Shown here piece by piece: positions 7,934 through 16,310 of a stretch of DNA of 64,000 bases (its first letter is position 1; the number at the start of each line of letters is the position of its first letter). The stretch is taken from assembly GCF_018390695.1 (NCBI RefSeq), contig NZ_JAHBGF010000046.1:248001-312000 (forward strand), in the 5' to 3' direction. This stretch comes from Ancylobacter sonchi (GTDB lineage Bacteria > Pseudomonadota > Alphaproteobacteria > Rhizobiales > Xanthobacteraceae). Under the pieces are notes generated by a model, which was given only the letters and a program-made list of their open reading frames with translations, searched no databases and had not been told where the DNA came from. Made by a program: the position numbers and the translations under genes.

Positions 7934-8644
7934 TCAGATCGGGTCGCGCGGGTAGATGATGATCGACAGATAGGTCATCGGCCGCACCAGCAGCTCCTCC
8001 GGCCCGTGGGTGGCGGCGGAATCGAACATCAGCGAATCGCCCGGCCGCAGGTGATAGGTGCGGTCGCCGTGGCGGTACACCACCTCGCCGGTGAGCATGT
8101 GGATGAACTCCACCCCGGCATGGCGGAAGCCGGTATAGGGCACCGCTTCCTCGCTCAGCGTGATGAGATAGGGCTCCACCGCCACCTCGCCACCGAGCGC
8201 ATGTCCGAGCAGCTCGTACTGGTGGCCGACCTTGGTGCCGCGCCGCTCGATATGCACGCCCTGTCCAGCGGGCACGAAGGAGCAGTCGCGCTTTTCCTCG
8301 AAGCCGGAGAACAGGCTGGAGATCGGCACGTTGAGCACGCTGGAGATCGCCTGCAACGTGCCGAGCGACGGCGAGATCAGCCCGTTCTCGATCTTTGACA
8401 GCATGCCGACCGAGATGCCGGCGGCGCTGGCGAGATCGGAGACGGTGAGGTCGAGCTCGCGGCGGATGGCGCGCACCTGCAGGCCGAGCGCCTGTTCCAG
8501 CGTGCGCTCATTGGTGGCCGGCGCGCCCGAGCCGGTGCGCAAATCCTCCGCGCTGGCTTCCGTCCCGGCCGCTTCCTTTGCGCCGGCGCCCTCCGCCTGC
8601 TGCCGCTGTTCTGCCAAGACCCGTCTCCTCTGCTCGCTCCACAT
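7934..8644 (-). CDS. XRE-family regulator with C-terminal cupin sensor domain
   Basis: A 236-residue regulator. An XRE helix-turn-helix (LGLQVRAIRRELDLTVSDLASAAGISVGMLSKIENG) lies near residues 50-85. A cupin_2 domain occupies the last 100 residues (GFRHAGVEFIHMLTGEVVYRHGDRTYHLRPGD). Such regulators commonly control amino acid, amine or sulfur genes, with a small ligand in the cupin. It sits just upstream of mgsA on the same strand and is the likely regulator of the mgs-gmaS operon. The start is uncertain: the ATG at 8642-8644 lacks a good Shine-Dalgarno, and another in-frame ATG at 8699-8701 would add 19 residues. Confidence 0.78.
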   Translation of the reverse strand: MWSEQRRRVLAEQRQQAEGAGAKEAAGTEASAEDLRTGSGAPATNERTLEQALGLQVRAIRRELDLTVSDLASAAGISVGMLSKIENGLISPSLGTLQAISSVLNVPISSLFSGFEEKRDCSFVPAGQGVHIERRGTKVGHQYELLGHALGGEVAVEPYLITLSEEAVPYTGFRHAGVEFIHMLTGEVVYRHGDRTYHLRPGDSLMFDSAATHGPEELLVRPMTYLSIIIYPRDPI

Positions 8645-8750
8645 TGTTTTTAGCCGGGAAATGTCGGGGCGGAAACGCGGAACGTCATACCGGCTTGGCA
8701 TTCATCGTGCATTGGGCAGGGAGCGAGGCCCGCAGGAGCGACGGCGACCC

Positions 8751-10145
8751 ATGCCTGATTATGAGATGATCGTCATCGGCAGCGGCCCGTCCGGCCGTCG
8801 CGCCGCCGTGCAGGCCGCCAAGATCGGCAAGTCGGTGCTTGTGGTGGAGAAGGGGCGCCGGGTGGGCGGCGTGTCCGTGCACACCGGCACCATCCCCTCC
8901 AAGACCCTGCGCGAGACGGTGCTCAATCTGTCGGGCTGGCGCGAGCGCGGCTTCTATGGCCGTTCCTACCGGGTGAAGCAGGATATCGGCGCCGCCGACC
9001 TGCTGGCGCGGCTGCACAAGACGCTCGATCACGAGGTCGACGTGCTGGAACACCAGTTCAGCCGCAACGGGGTCAAGACCGCGCGCGGCGAGGCGCGCTT
9101 CGTCTCGCCCTATGACATCGAGATCACCGGCGAGACCGGCGAGCACACCACCGTCTCCGGCTCGCACATCCTCATCGCCGTCGGCACGCGGCCGTTCCGG
9201 CCGGATTATGTGCCGTTCAACGGCACCAACGTGTTCGACAGCGACGAGATCGTCGAACTGCCGCGCCTGCCGCGCAGCCTCGCGGTGATCGGCGCCGGGG
9301 TGATCGGCGTCGAATACGCCACCATCTTCAGCGCGCTCGACGTGCAGGTGACGCTGATCGAGCCACGCTCGAGCTTCCTCGACTTCATCGACAAGGAACT
9401 GATCGAGGAGTTCGTGCACGAATTGCGCGACCGCAACGTCTCGCTGCGGCTCGGCGCCAATGTCGGCTCCATCGAGCTCGGCAATGATGGCCGCCCGATC
9501 TGCCGGCTTTCCGACGGGCGTACCGTCACCACCGACATGCTGCTGTTCGCCGCCGGCCGGGTCGGCGCCACCGACACGCTCAATCTCGGCGCGGCGGGGC
9601 TCGATGTCGACCATCGCGGCCGGCTCAAGGTCGATCCGAAGACGCTTCAGACCTCGGTGCCGCACATCTATGCCGCCGGCGACGTGATCGGCTTCCCCAG
9701 CCTCGCCTCCACCTCAATGGAGCAGGGCCGCGTCGCCGCCTGCCACGCCTTCGGGCTGGAGCCGCCGCCGCCGCCGGAATTCTTCCCCTACGGCATCTAT
9801 TCGGTGCCGGAGATGTCGACGGTCGGCATGAGCGAGGAGGAGGTGCGCCGGCGGGAGATCCCCTATGAATGCGGCATCGCCCGCTTCCGCGAGACCTCGC
9901 GCGGCCACATCATGGGGCTGAACACCGGCATGATGAAGATGATCTTCTCGGTGAAGACCCGCCGCCTGCTCGGCGTGCACATCGTCGGCGAGGGCGCCAC
10001 CGAGCTGATCCATATCGGCCAGGCGGTGCTGAACCTGAAGGGCACCATCGACTATTTCATCGAGAACACCTTCAACTACCCGACGCTGGCCGAGGCCTAC
10101 AAGATCGCCGGCCTCGACGCTTGGAACCGGATGTCGCGGGTGTGA
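8751..10145 (+). CDS. sthA: Soluble pyridine nucleotide transhydrogenase (Si-specific NAD(P)+ transhydrogenase)
   Basis: A 464-residue flavoprotein of the pyridine nucleotide-disulfide reductase fold, close to the 466 residues of E. coli SthA. It exchanges reducing power between NADPH and NAD+ in the cytoplasm. Seen: the FAD motif GSGPSGRRAAVQA at the N-terminus, the second nucleotide-binding motif GAGVIGVEYATIF, the YAAGDVIG motif, and the C-terminal dimer domain ending in NYPTLAEAYKIAG. The redox pair of true disulfide reductases is absent (VHTGTIPSKTLRE), as expected for SthA. AGGAG lies upstream of the start. In this setting it may recycle NADPH made by FolD. Confidence 0.88.
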   Translation: MPDYEMIVIGSGPSGRRAAVQAAKIGKSVLVVEKGRRVGGVSVHTGTIPSKTLRETVLNLSGWRERGFYGRSYRVKQDIGAADLLARLHKTLDHEVDVLEHQFSRNGVKTARGEARFVSPYDIEITGETGEHTTVSGSHILIAVGTRPFRPDYVPFNGTNVFDSDEIVELPRLPRSLAVIGAGVIGVEYATIFSALDVQVTLIEPRSSFLDFIDKELIEEFVHELRDRNVSLRLGANVGSIELGNDGRPICRLSDGRTVTTDMLLFAAGRVGATDTLNLGAAGLDVDHRGRLKVDPKTLQTSVPHIYAAGDVIGFPSLASTSMEQGRVAACHAFGLEPPPPPEFFPYGIYSVPEMSTVGMSEEEVRRREIPYECGIARFRETSRGHIMGLNTGMMKMIFSVKTRRLLGVHIVGEGATELIHIGQAVLNLKGTIDYFIENTFNYPTLAEAYKIAGLDAWNRMSRV

Positions 10146-10261
10146 GAGGTGGGCCTGCCCGGCTAGGTCCGACCATTTTTCGCGGCGGTCCGTGGCTGGG
10201 TCATCTCGATGTCTTTCCCGTCACTACCCAAAGAGCGGCGATGCTCCCTCTTCCCGCACGC

Positions 10262-10281
10262 AACCCGGCTGCAGCCGGGTT
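10262..10281. repeat. 20-base perfect palindrome downstream of sthA
   Basis: AACCCGGCTG is followed at once by its exact reverse complement. It lies 117 bases after the sthA stop and just before a dispersed repeat. It may be a transcription terminator core or part of that repeat. No T tract follows on the plus strand. Confidence 0.45.
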
Positions 10282-10300
10282 CCGCACTCGATGAGTCCAA

Positions 10301-10425
10301 CATCGGATAGATCCGATATTGACGGAGAGGGGCGGGGTGAGGGGGGACGACGCTCCAAGGCTCCGCAATGGGGCTCCTTCACCGTCTCGCTGCGCGGGCC
10401 ACCTCTCCCCAACAGGAGGGGATGA
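10301..10425 (+). repeat. Dispersed intergenic repeat, copy A (diverged)
   Basis: The block starts with a short dyad (ATCGGAT-AG-ATCCGAT). It continues with a GGAGAGG..GGGGTGAGGGG tract, a variable middle, then TCACCG..CTGCGCGGGCC and ACCTCTCCCC. The same order of blocks recurs at 52569-52690. It lies in a 555-base gap between sthA and an MFS gene; the rest of that gap shows no supported gene, only an AT-rich spot near 10540 that could hold a promoter. Confidence 0.6.
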
Positions 10426-10700
10426 GAAGGAGGCGGCAATTTCGAGTGGTGGGCGGCTGGGGCGGATGCAGAAACGCAGCCCGGCAAACTGGCCCTCCAC
10501 ACCGCGCAAGAAAATGTCGTGGTCTGCGCGTCTACGACCATAGAATTATAAGCCATGCGCTGAGCGCGGTTCATTCCGTCGCAGGCTCGGTATATGACGG
10601 GCGCCAATCGCGCGCGGCCATGGGCCGAAGCTGGCCCCGCCGCGCTTTCGTCTGGCGCCGCGCCCCGATGGGCCGCGCCACCCACGGAGCCTTTTCGACG

Positions 10701-12053
10701 ATGTCCTTTGCAGCTGCCGCGGAGCGGGCGGAACCCGCCGTCGCCAATCCGCGATCCCGCGTCATTCTCGCCAGCCTGATCGGCACCACGATCGAGTTCT
10801 ACGATTTCTACGTCTACGCTACCGCGGCGGTGCTGGTGTTTCCGCACCTGTTCTTCCCGGCCGGCGACGACACCGTGGCGCTGCTCGCCTCGCTCGCCGT
10901 GTTCGGCGCGGCGATGGTGGCGCGTCCGCTCGGCGCCATCTTCTTCGGCCATCTCGGCGACAAGCGCGGCCGCAAGGCGACGCTGGTCGGCGCGCTGCTC
11001 ACCATGGGCATCGCCACCTTCCTGATCGGCGCTCTGCCGACCTATGAGATGGCCGGCTGGTTCGCCCCGGCTCTGCTGGTCATCATGCGTCTCGCGCAGG
11101 GCTTCGCGCTCGGCGGCGAGTGGAGCGGTGCGGCCCTGGTCGCTACCGAGAACGCGCCTCCCGGCAAGCGGGCGGTGTACGGCACCTTCCCGCAGCTCGG
11201 CGCGCCGATCGGCTTCATCGTCGCCAACGGCCTGTTCCTGATCATCGCCGCTGTGCTGCCTTCCGACGATCCCTCGCGTCCGTCGCAGGCCTTCCTCGAA
11301 TGGGGCTGGCGCATCCCGTTCCTGTTCTCGATCGTCATGGTGATCGTCGGCCTGTGGGTGCGTCTCAACCTGGTCGAGAGCGCGGCCTTCGAGAAGACGG
11401 TGCAGAAGGGCAAGGTCACCCGCGTGCCGCTGGCCGCCGCCTTCCAGAACCACTTCAAGGCGATCGTGCTCGGCACCTTCTACATGCTGGCGACCTATGT
11501 GCTCTTCTACCTGATGACCACCTTCTCGCTCAGCTATGGCCGCGCCGCGCCCGGTGCCGGCGTGCCCGGCCTCGGCTACGACTACCGCACCTTCGTGCTG
11601 ATGATGATCGGCGGCGTGGTGTTCTTCGGCATCTTCACCCTGCTCTCCGGCCCCTGGGCCGACCGCTGGGGCCGTCGCCGCACGCTGATCTGGATCACGC
11701 TGGGCATCATCGCCTTCGGCTTCGTCTGGGTGCCGATGCTGGCCGCCGGTCCGCTGGGCGTGATGGCGTGGCTGGTCCTCGGCTTCACGCTGATGGGCAT
11801 GACCTTCGGCCCGATGGGGGCGCTGCTGCCGGAGCTGTTCCCGGCCAATGTGCGCTACACCGGCTCGGGCATCGCCTACAACGTGTCGTCGATCCTCGGC
11901 GCGGCGGTGGCGCCGTTCATCGCGGTGGCGCTGTGGCGCTATGGCAATGGCTCGCCATTCTGGGTCGGCATCTACCTGTCCTCGATGGCCTGCATCACGC
12001 TCGTCGCGCTGCTGCTCGGCCCGGAGACCAAGGACGTCGACATCGAGCACTGA
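10701..12053 (+). CDS. MFS transporter of the metabolite:H+ symporter (MHS) family
   Basis: A 450-residue inner-membrane permease with twelve predicted helices. Family signatures are GTTIEFYDFYVYATAA in helix 1, GDKRGRKATLVGALL after helix 2, and RLAQGFALGGEWSGAALVATE in helix 4, typical of the ShiA/KgtP/ProP branch. The substrate cannot be told from sequence; dicarboxylates, betaines and shikimate are all carried by relatives. GGAG at 10686-10689 supports the ATG at 10701. The gene lies between the two halves of the putative methylamine locus, so an amine- or C1-related substrate is possible, but that is inference from position. A strong terminator follows. Confidence 0.82.
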   Translation: MSFAAAAERAEPAVANPRSRVILASLIGTTIEFYDFYVYATAAVLVFPHLFFPAGDDTVALLASLAVFGAAMVARPLGAIFFGHLGDKRGRKATLVGALLTMGIATFLIGALPTYEMAGWFAPALLVIMRLAQGFALGGEWSGAALVATENAPPGKRAVYGTFPQLGAPIGFIVANGLFLIIAAVLPSDDPSRPSQAFLEWGWRIPFLFSIVMVIVGLWVRLNLVESAAFEKTVQKGKVTRVPLAAAFQNHFKAIVLGTFYMLATYVLFYLMTTFSLSYGRAAPGAGVPGLGYDYRTFVLMMIGGVVFFGIFTLLSGPWADRWGRRRTLIWITLGIIAFGFVWVPMLAAGPLGVMAWLVLGFTLMGMTFGPMGALLPELFPANVRYTGSGIAYNVSSILGAAVAPFIAVALWRYGNGSPFWVGIYLSSMACITLVALLLGPETKDVDIEH

Positions 12054-12074
12054 ACGACCCGGCTTCGACGCTGC

Positions 12075-12108
12075 AACGCCCGCGACGGGAGACCGTCGCG
12101 GGCGTTTT
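12075..12108 (+). terminator. Strong intrinsic terminator after the MFS gene
   Basis: A 14-base stem without mismatch (12075-12088 with 12093-12106, core CGCCCGCGACGG) closes a GAGA tetraloop and runs into TTTT. It ends the MFS transcript 22 bases after its stop. Confidence 0.9.
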
Positions 12109-12220
12109 GCTGTGTGCGGTCGCGGGGCGCCGGCGGGCGCTAACACTTCCCCAACCGGCGGCGGCGTAAGACATCGCGCAGGACAAGACGCCGGTGATAT
12201 CGGCGCGAGGGGAGGGCGAG

Positions 12221-13726
12221 ATGAGCGATCGAGCACGGGTGACACGCCGCGGCCTGCTGGTTGGCGGCGCAGCAGCCGCCACCGCACTGGGGATCGGGCC
12301 GCTTCTCGGTCAGGAAACCACGTCGCCCGTCCCCGCCGCGTCCGCCGTCGTGCCGGATCGCTGGGGTCGCCTCGCCCGCATCACCGAGGGCGGCCTGCTG
12401 CGCCCGTCGAGCCCGCAATTCGCCGCCGAGGCGCTGCCGAACAATCTGCGCTTCGAACAGGTGCGGCCCGAGGCGGTCGTGCCGTGCCGGACGCCGCAGA
12501 TGATCGCCGAGGTGCTGGCCTGGTGCCAGGATTACGAGATGCCGTTCGCCATTCGCGGCGGCGGCCATTCCTATACCGGCTTCTCCACCAGCCGGGGCGT
12601 CGTCCTCGACATGTCGCCGATGAACGCCATCGCCTATGACGCGGCGAGCGGACGGGTGCGCGTCGCCGCCGGCGCGCTCAATGCGCAGGTCTACGAGGCG
12701 CTGCGCGGGGCGGGCCGGATGATCACCCACGGGCGCTGCCCGACCGTCGGCGCCGCCGGCTTCCTGCTCGGCGGCGGCATCGGCTTCAACATGCGCCGCT
12801 TCGGCGTCGGGGCCGACCGGTTGGTCGCTTCCGAGATCGTCACCGCCGACGGCCGGGTGCGGGCGTTGTCGGGCGATGAGGAGACCGATCTGTTCTGGGC
12901 GATCCGTGGCGGCGGCGGCGGCAATTTCGGCGTCAGCACCTCGTTCACGCTGGAGACCCAGCCGGTCGACGCGCGGCTGACGGTGGCGCGGCTGGTCTGG
13001 CGCGACAAGACGCTGGAGGCGGCGAAGGCGCTGTTCGCCTGCACCGATGCCGGCCCGCGCGTGCTCGGTTCGCGCATCGCGCTCGGTGGCGTCACCCCGG
13101 CGCTGGCGGCGAAGGGGCGGCAGGTGCCGCTTACGCTGCTGGCGCAATATGCCGGGTCGCGCGAGGAGTTCCTCGCCCTGCTGGCGCCGGTGCTGGCCGT
13201 GGCCGTGCCGGACTTCACCGATGTGCGCGAGCTCGCCTATTGGGAGGCGCAGCACTTCCTCATGGAACCCGGCGAACCGGGCTGGTACCGCGAGCGCTCC
13301 GCTTTCCTCGCGAGCGCGCCGTCGGAGGAGTTCCTCGAAACCACCATCGAGCATCTGCGGCAGTGGCCGGGCACCGGGGCGCAGGCCAGCCTGTTCTTCT
13401 TCCAGACCGGCGGGCAGGTGAACGAGACGCCGCCGGAGGCGACCGCCTTCGTGCATCGCGACAGCCGGTGGCTCGGCGTGGTCGGCGCGGTGTGGAATGC
13501 CGAGGACGCCGCGCGGCCCGAGGCCGTGCGCGCCGCCAAGGCGTGGCAGGACGCGCTTTATGGCGTGGTGAACCGCTTCGGCGGTGCGGGCGCGTTCCAG
13601 AATTTCCCGGACGCCTCGCTGGTCGACTGGCGCGCCCGCTATTACGGCGCCAATCTCGGTCGGCTCGAGCGGATCAAGGCGGCGGTGGACCCGACCAACC
13701 TGTTCAGCTTCCCGCAGTCGATCTGA
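12221..13726 (+). CDS. Tat-exported FAD-binding oxidoreductase (berberine bridge enzyme-like)
   Basis: A 501-residue secreted flavoprotein. A twin-arginine signal is visible at the start (TRRGLLVGGAAAATALGIG). The FAD_binding_4 domain contains GGGHSYTGFS, with the histidine that links FAD covalently, and GRCPTVGAAGFLLGGG, with the cysteine of the second covalent bond, so FAD is probably bicovalently held. The C-terminal BBE segment (RYYGANLGRLERIKAAVDPTNLF) is intact. Relatives oxidise sugars, alcohols or alkaloids with oxygen as acceptor; the substrate here is unknown. The start at 12221 follows GGGGAGGGCGAG. Confidence 0.82.
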   Translation: MSDRARVTRRGLLVGGAAAATALGIGPLLGQETTSPVPAASAVVPDRWGRLARITEGGLLRPSSPQFAAEALPNNLRFEQVRPEAVVPCRTPQMIAEVLAWCQDYEMPFAIRGGGHSYTGFSTSRGVVLDMSPMNAIAYDAASGRVRVAAGALNAQVYEALRGAGRMITHGRCPTVGAAGFLLGGGIGFNMRRFGVGADRLVASEIVTADGRVRALSGDEETDLFWAIRGGGGGNFGVSTSFTLETQPVDARLTVARLVWRDKTLEAAKALFACTDAGPRVLGSRIALGGVTPALAAKGRQVPLTLLAQYAGSREEFLALLAPVLAVAVPDFTDVRELAYWEAQHFLMEPGEPGWYRERSAFLASAPSEEFLETTIEHLRQWPGTGAQASLFFFQTGGQVNETPPEATAFVHRDSRWLGVVGAVWNAEDAARPEAVRAAKAWQDALYGVVNRFGGAGAFQNFPDASLVDWRARYYGANLGRLERIKAAVDPTNLFSFPQSI

Positions 13727-13745
13727 ACGGGGGCGCCGGCCCCCG

Positions 13746-14621
13746 TCAGCCGACCGCCAGCTGCCGCTTGGCGGCGGTCAGCGTGTTCTGCAGCAGGCAG
13801 GCGATGGTCATCGGCCCGACGCCACCGGGCACCGGGGTGATTAGCCCGGCAATGCCCTGCGCCTCGTCGAAGGCGATGTCGCCGACGAGGCGCGTTCCGC
13901 CGCCTGCCTTCTCCACCCGGTTGATGCCGACATCGATCACCGTGGCGCCCGGCTTGATCCATGAGCCGCGGATCATCTCCGGCCGCCCGACCGCGCCGAT
14001 CAATATGTCGGCGCGCCGGCATTCCTCCGGCAGGTCACGGGTGCGCGAATGCGCGATGACCACCGTGCAGTCCTCGCGCAGCAGCAGCTGCGCCAGCGGC
14101 TTGCCGACGATGTTGGAACGGCCGACCACCACGGCGCGCAATCCGGCGAGGCTGCCGAGATGGTGCTTCAGCAGCATCACGCAGCCGAGCGGGGTGCAGG
14201 GCACCAGCGCGTCGAGCCCCACCGCCAGCCGGCCGGCATTCACCACATGGAAGCCGTCGACATCCTTGGCGGGGTCGATGGTGGCGAGCACTTTCTGCGC
14301 GTCGATATGGCCGGGCAGCGGCAGCTGCACGAGGATGCCGTGCACCGCTGGATCGGCATTCAGCGTCTCGACCAGCGCCAGCACCTCCGCCTCGGCGGCC
14401 GAGGCGGGGAGCTTGTGCTCGATCGAGGCCATGCCGGCCTCCAGCGTCTGCTTGCCCTTGTTGCGGACATAGACCGCACTGGCCGGGTCCTCGCCCACCA
14501 GCACCACGGCAAGGCCAGGGGTGGCGCCGGTCGCCGCCTTGAAGTCGGCGACCTCGCCGGCGATCCGCTGGCGCAGGTCCTCGGCAAAGCCCTTGCCGTC
14601 GATGATGCGGGTCTCGACCAT
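13746..14621 (-). CDS. folD: Methylene-tetrahydrofolate dehydrogenase/cyclohydrolase
   Basis: A 291-residue bifunctional enzyme converting 5,10-methylene-THF to 10-formyl-THF with NADP+. Seen: YVRNKGKQ with the catalytic lysine region, [25 protein letters not shown], the dinucleotide site [12 protein letters not shown], and [18 protein letters not shown] at the C-terminus. The length is normal. It lies downstream of purU and the mgd/sox genes on the same strand, the classic context for oxidising one-carbon units released by a THF-dependent demethylating flavoenzyme. A housekeeping folD copy may exist elsewhere. Confidence 0.92.
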   Translation of the reverse strand: MVETRIIDGKGFAEDLRQRIAGEVADFKAATGATPGLAVVLVGEDPASAVYVRNKGKQTLEAGMASIEHKLPASAAEAEVLALVETLNADPAVHGILVQLPLPGHIDAQKVLATIDPAKDVDGFHVVNAGRLAVGLDALVPCTPLGCVMLLKHHLGSLAGLRAVVVGRSNIVGKPLAQLLLREDCTVVIAHSRTRDLPEECRRADILIGAVGRPEMIRGSWIKPGATVIDVGINRVEKAGGGTRLVGDIAFDEAQGIAGLITPVPGGVGPMTIACLLQNTLTAAKRQLAVG

Positions 14622-14645
14622 GTCGTCCTCGTAAAGCGTCAGTCG

Positions 14646-14674
14646 CGCAACAATCAGTCCCGCAACAATCAGTC
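14646..14674. repeat. Short tandem duplication at the 3' end of purU
   Basis: CGCAACAATCAGTC occurs twice (14646-14659 and 14661-14674) with one extra base between, a 15-base unit. The second copy contains the purU stop codon, so the first looks like a slip duplication of the gene end. Confidence 0.7.
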
Positions 14675-15553
14675 GCGGAAGACCACGGTCTTGTGGCCGT
14701 TGGTGAGCACCCGGTCGTCGAGATGCCAGGCGAGCGCGCGGGCGAGCACGCGGCGCTCGATGTCGCGGCCCTTGCGGACCAGCGCCTCGGCGGAATCCTG
14801 ATGGGTGATGCGCTCGACATCCTGCTCGATGATCGGGCCCTCGTCGAGGTCGGAGGTGACGAAATGCGCGGTGGCGCCGATGAGTTTGACACCCCGCGCG
14901 TGCGCCTGGTGATAGGGCTTGGCGCCCTTGAAGCCGGGCAGGAACGAATGGTGGATGTTGATGCACCGCCCCGACAGCTTGGCCGACAGCCCGTCGGACA
15001 GCACCTGCATGTAGCGGGCGAGCACCGCGACTTCCGAGCCGGTCTTCTGGAACAGCTCCCAGAGCTGGGTCTCCTGCTCCATCTTGGTCGCCTTGGTGAT
15101 CGGCAGATAGTGGAACGGGATGCCGTCGAAATCGAGATGCGCGTAGGTCTCGCGCGGGTAGTTGGCGACGATGGCGGTGATCTCCATCGGGATTTCGCCG
15201 ATGCGCCAGCGATAGAGCAGGTCGGCGAGGCAGTGGTCGAATTTCGACACCAGCAGCATCACCTTGCGCTTCTGGCTGCGCAGCCGCAGCCGCCAGCTGA
15301 AGCGGAAGGTGTCGGCCACGGCGGCGAAATCCGCCGTCAGGCTCTCCAGCGCCGCCTCGCCGGACACGCGCTCGAAGGAGACGCGCATGAAGAACCGGCC
15401 GCTCTCGGTGTCGTCGAACTGCTGCGCCTCGAGGATGTTGCACCCGTGTTCGAACAGGAAATTGGCGACGCCGGCGACGATGCCGGGGCGGTCCGGGCAG
15501 GAGAGGGTGAGGATGAAGCTGTCGGCGGTGGCGTCGGCGGTGGCGTCGGTCAT
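14669..15553 (-). CDS. purU: Formyltetrahydrofolate deformylase
   Basis: A 294-residue enzyme that hydrolyses 10-formyl-THF to formate and THF. An N-terminal ACT domain is visible ([26 protein letters not shown]). A formyltransferase-fold hydrolase domain follows with the catalytic segments [20 protein letters not shown] and [13 protein letters not shown]. Start at 15551-15553. It lies between mgdD and folD on the same strand. With FolD it turns methylene-THF into formate, so C1 units can be oxidised and THF regenerated during growth on methylated amines. Confidence 0.92.
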   Translation of the reverse strand: MTDATADATADSFILTLSCPDRPGIVAGVANFLFEHGCNILEAQQFDDTESGRFFMRVSFERVSGEAALESLTADFAAVADTFRFSWRLRLRSQKRKVMLLVSKFDHCLADLLYRWRIGEIPMEITAIVANYPRETYAHLDFDGIPFHYLPITKATKMEQETQLWELFQKTGSEVAVLARYMQVLSDGLSAKLSGRCINIHHSFLPGFKGAKPYHQAHARGVKLIGATAHFVTSDLDEGPIIEQDVERITHQDSAEALVRKGRDIERRVLARALAWHLDDRVLTNGHKTVVFRD

Positions 15554-15677
15554 GGCGGGTCTCTCGGCGGGTCGCCTGCCTCGCCCGGACCCGCGCGTGT
15601 CGGCGGTCCGGGGCGAGGCGGTTCGGCGCGGTTTTAGGGGAGATGCGGCTTTGAGGGAAGCGCGCTTCGCGCCGCGG

Positions 15678-16274
15678 TCAACCTCGATGGGCGAAGGCGA
15701 TCCCATATTCGGCGCCGGAGGCGATCAGGAAGCGGGCAAAGGCCACGCGGTAGCTGCGTGCCACCAGGAACACGAAGCGCTCCTCGCCCGGCTCGCGCCA
15801 GAAGGTGACGTTGATATGGGCGACATTGGTGGTCGCCGCCGCCCCGGGCGGGAAGGCCGCCGGATCGAGGTCAACCGCCACGCCCTTGGCGAGCACGTCG
15901 CGCGTCCGCACGCCGGAAAGCTCGAAGCCGACATAGCCGTCGGTCTGCTCGGTGATGGCGGCGTGGGCGGCTAGCGGGGCGAGGCGGGCGGTGAGGTCCT
16001 CCGGCGCCTCGGCCAGCACCAGCCAGCGACCGGGGCCGGCGCCGATGGTACCGAGGCCATTGGCGCGGGCGAGGCGCGGCGCATCGGCGAGCGCGAGGCC
16101 GAGCGTGGCATGCGCCGCCACGGTCAGCGCGGAAGCGCCGCCGCGACGGGCGGCGAGCAGGGCGAGCGCCGGCGGGTCGAAGACGCGGACGCTGACGCCA
16201 TGGATGCCGGCCGGGCCGTAATGACCGTCCGCCGGCATCTGCGTGACCGGGAATGTGTCGAGCGCGGAGGTCAT
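15678..16274 (-). CDS. mgdD: N-methylglutamate dehydrogenase / sarcosine oxidase gamma subunit
   Basis: A 198-residue protein of the SoxG family ([60 protein letters not shown]). It resembles the C-terminal part of GcvT-like folate-binding proteins and is the smaller accessory subunit of the heterotetramer. Last gene of the mgdABCD/soxBDAG set, 36 bases after mgdC. N-methylglutamate dehydrogenase and sarcosine oxidase subunits are homologous; the name chosen rests on gmaS and mgsABC being present about 8 kb away. Confidence 0.75.
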   Translation of the reverse strand: MTSALDTFPVTQMPADGHYGPAGIHGVSVRVFDPPALALLAARRGGASALTVAAHATLGLALADAPRLARANGLGTIGAGPGRWLVLAEAPEDLTARLAPLAAHAAITEQTDGYVGFELSGVRTRDVLAKGVAVDLDPAAFPPGAAATTNVAHINVTFWREPGEERFVFLVARSYRVAFARFLIASGAEYGIAFAHRG

Positions 16275-16310
16275 CGGGCGAGCCTTCCTGCGGGTGGGAA
16301 AGTAAGGTGA

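Noticed and set aside
10224-12287. 687-codon open frame on the minus strand opposite the MFS gene
   Set aside because: His/Asp/Arg/Gln-rich shadow that runs through a terminator and a dispersed repeat; not a plausible protein.
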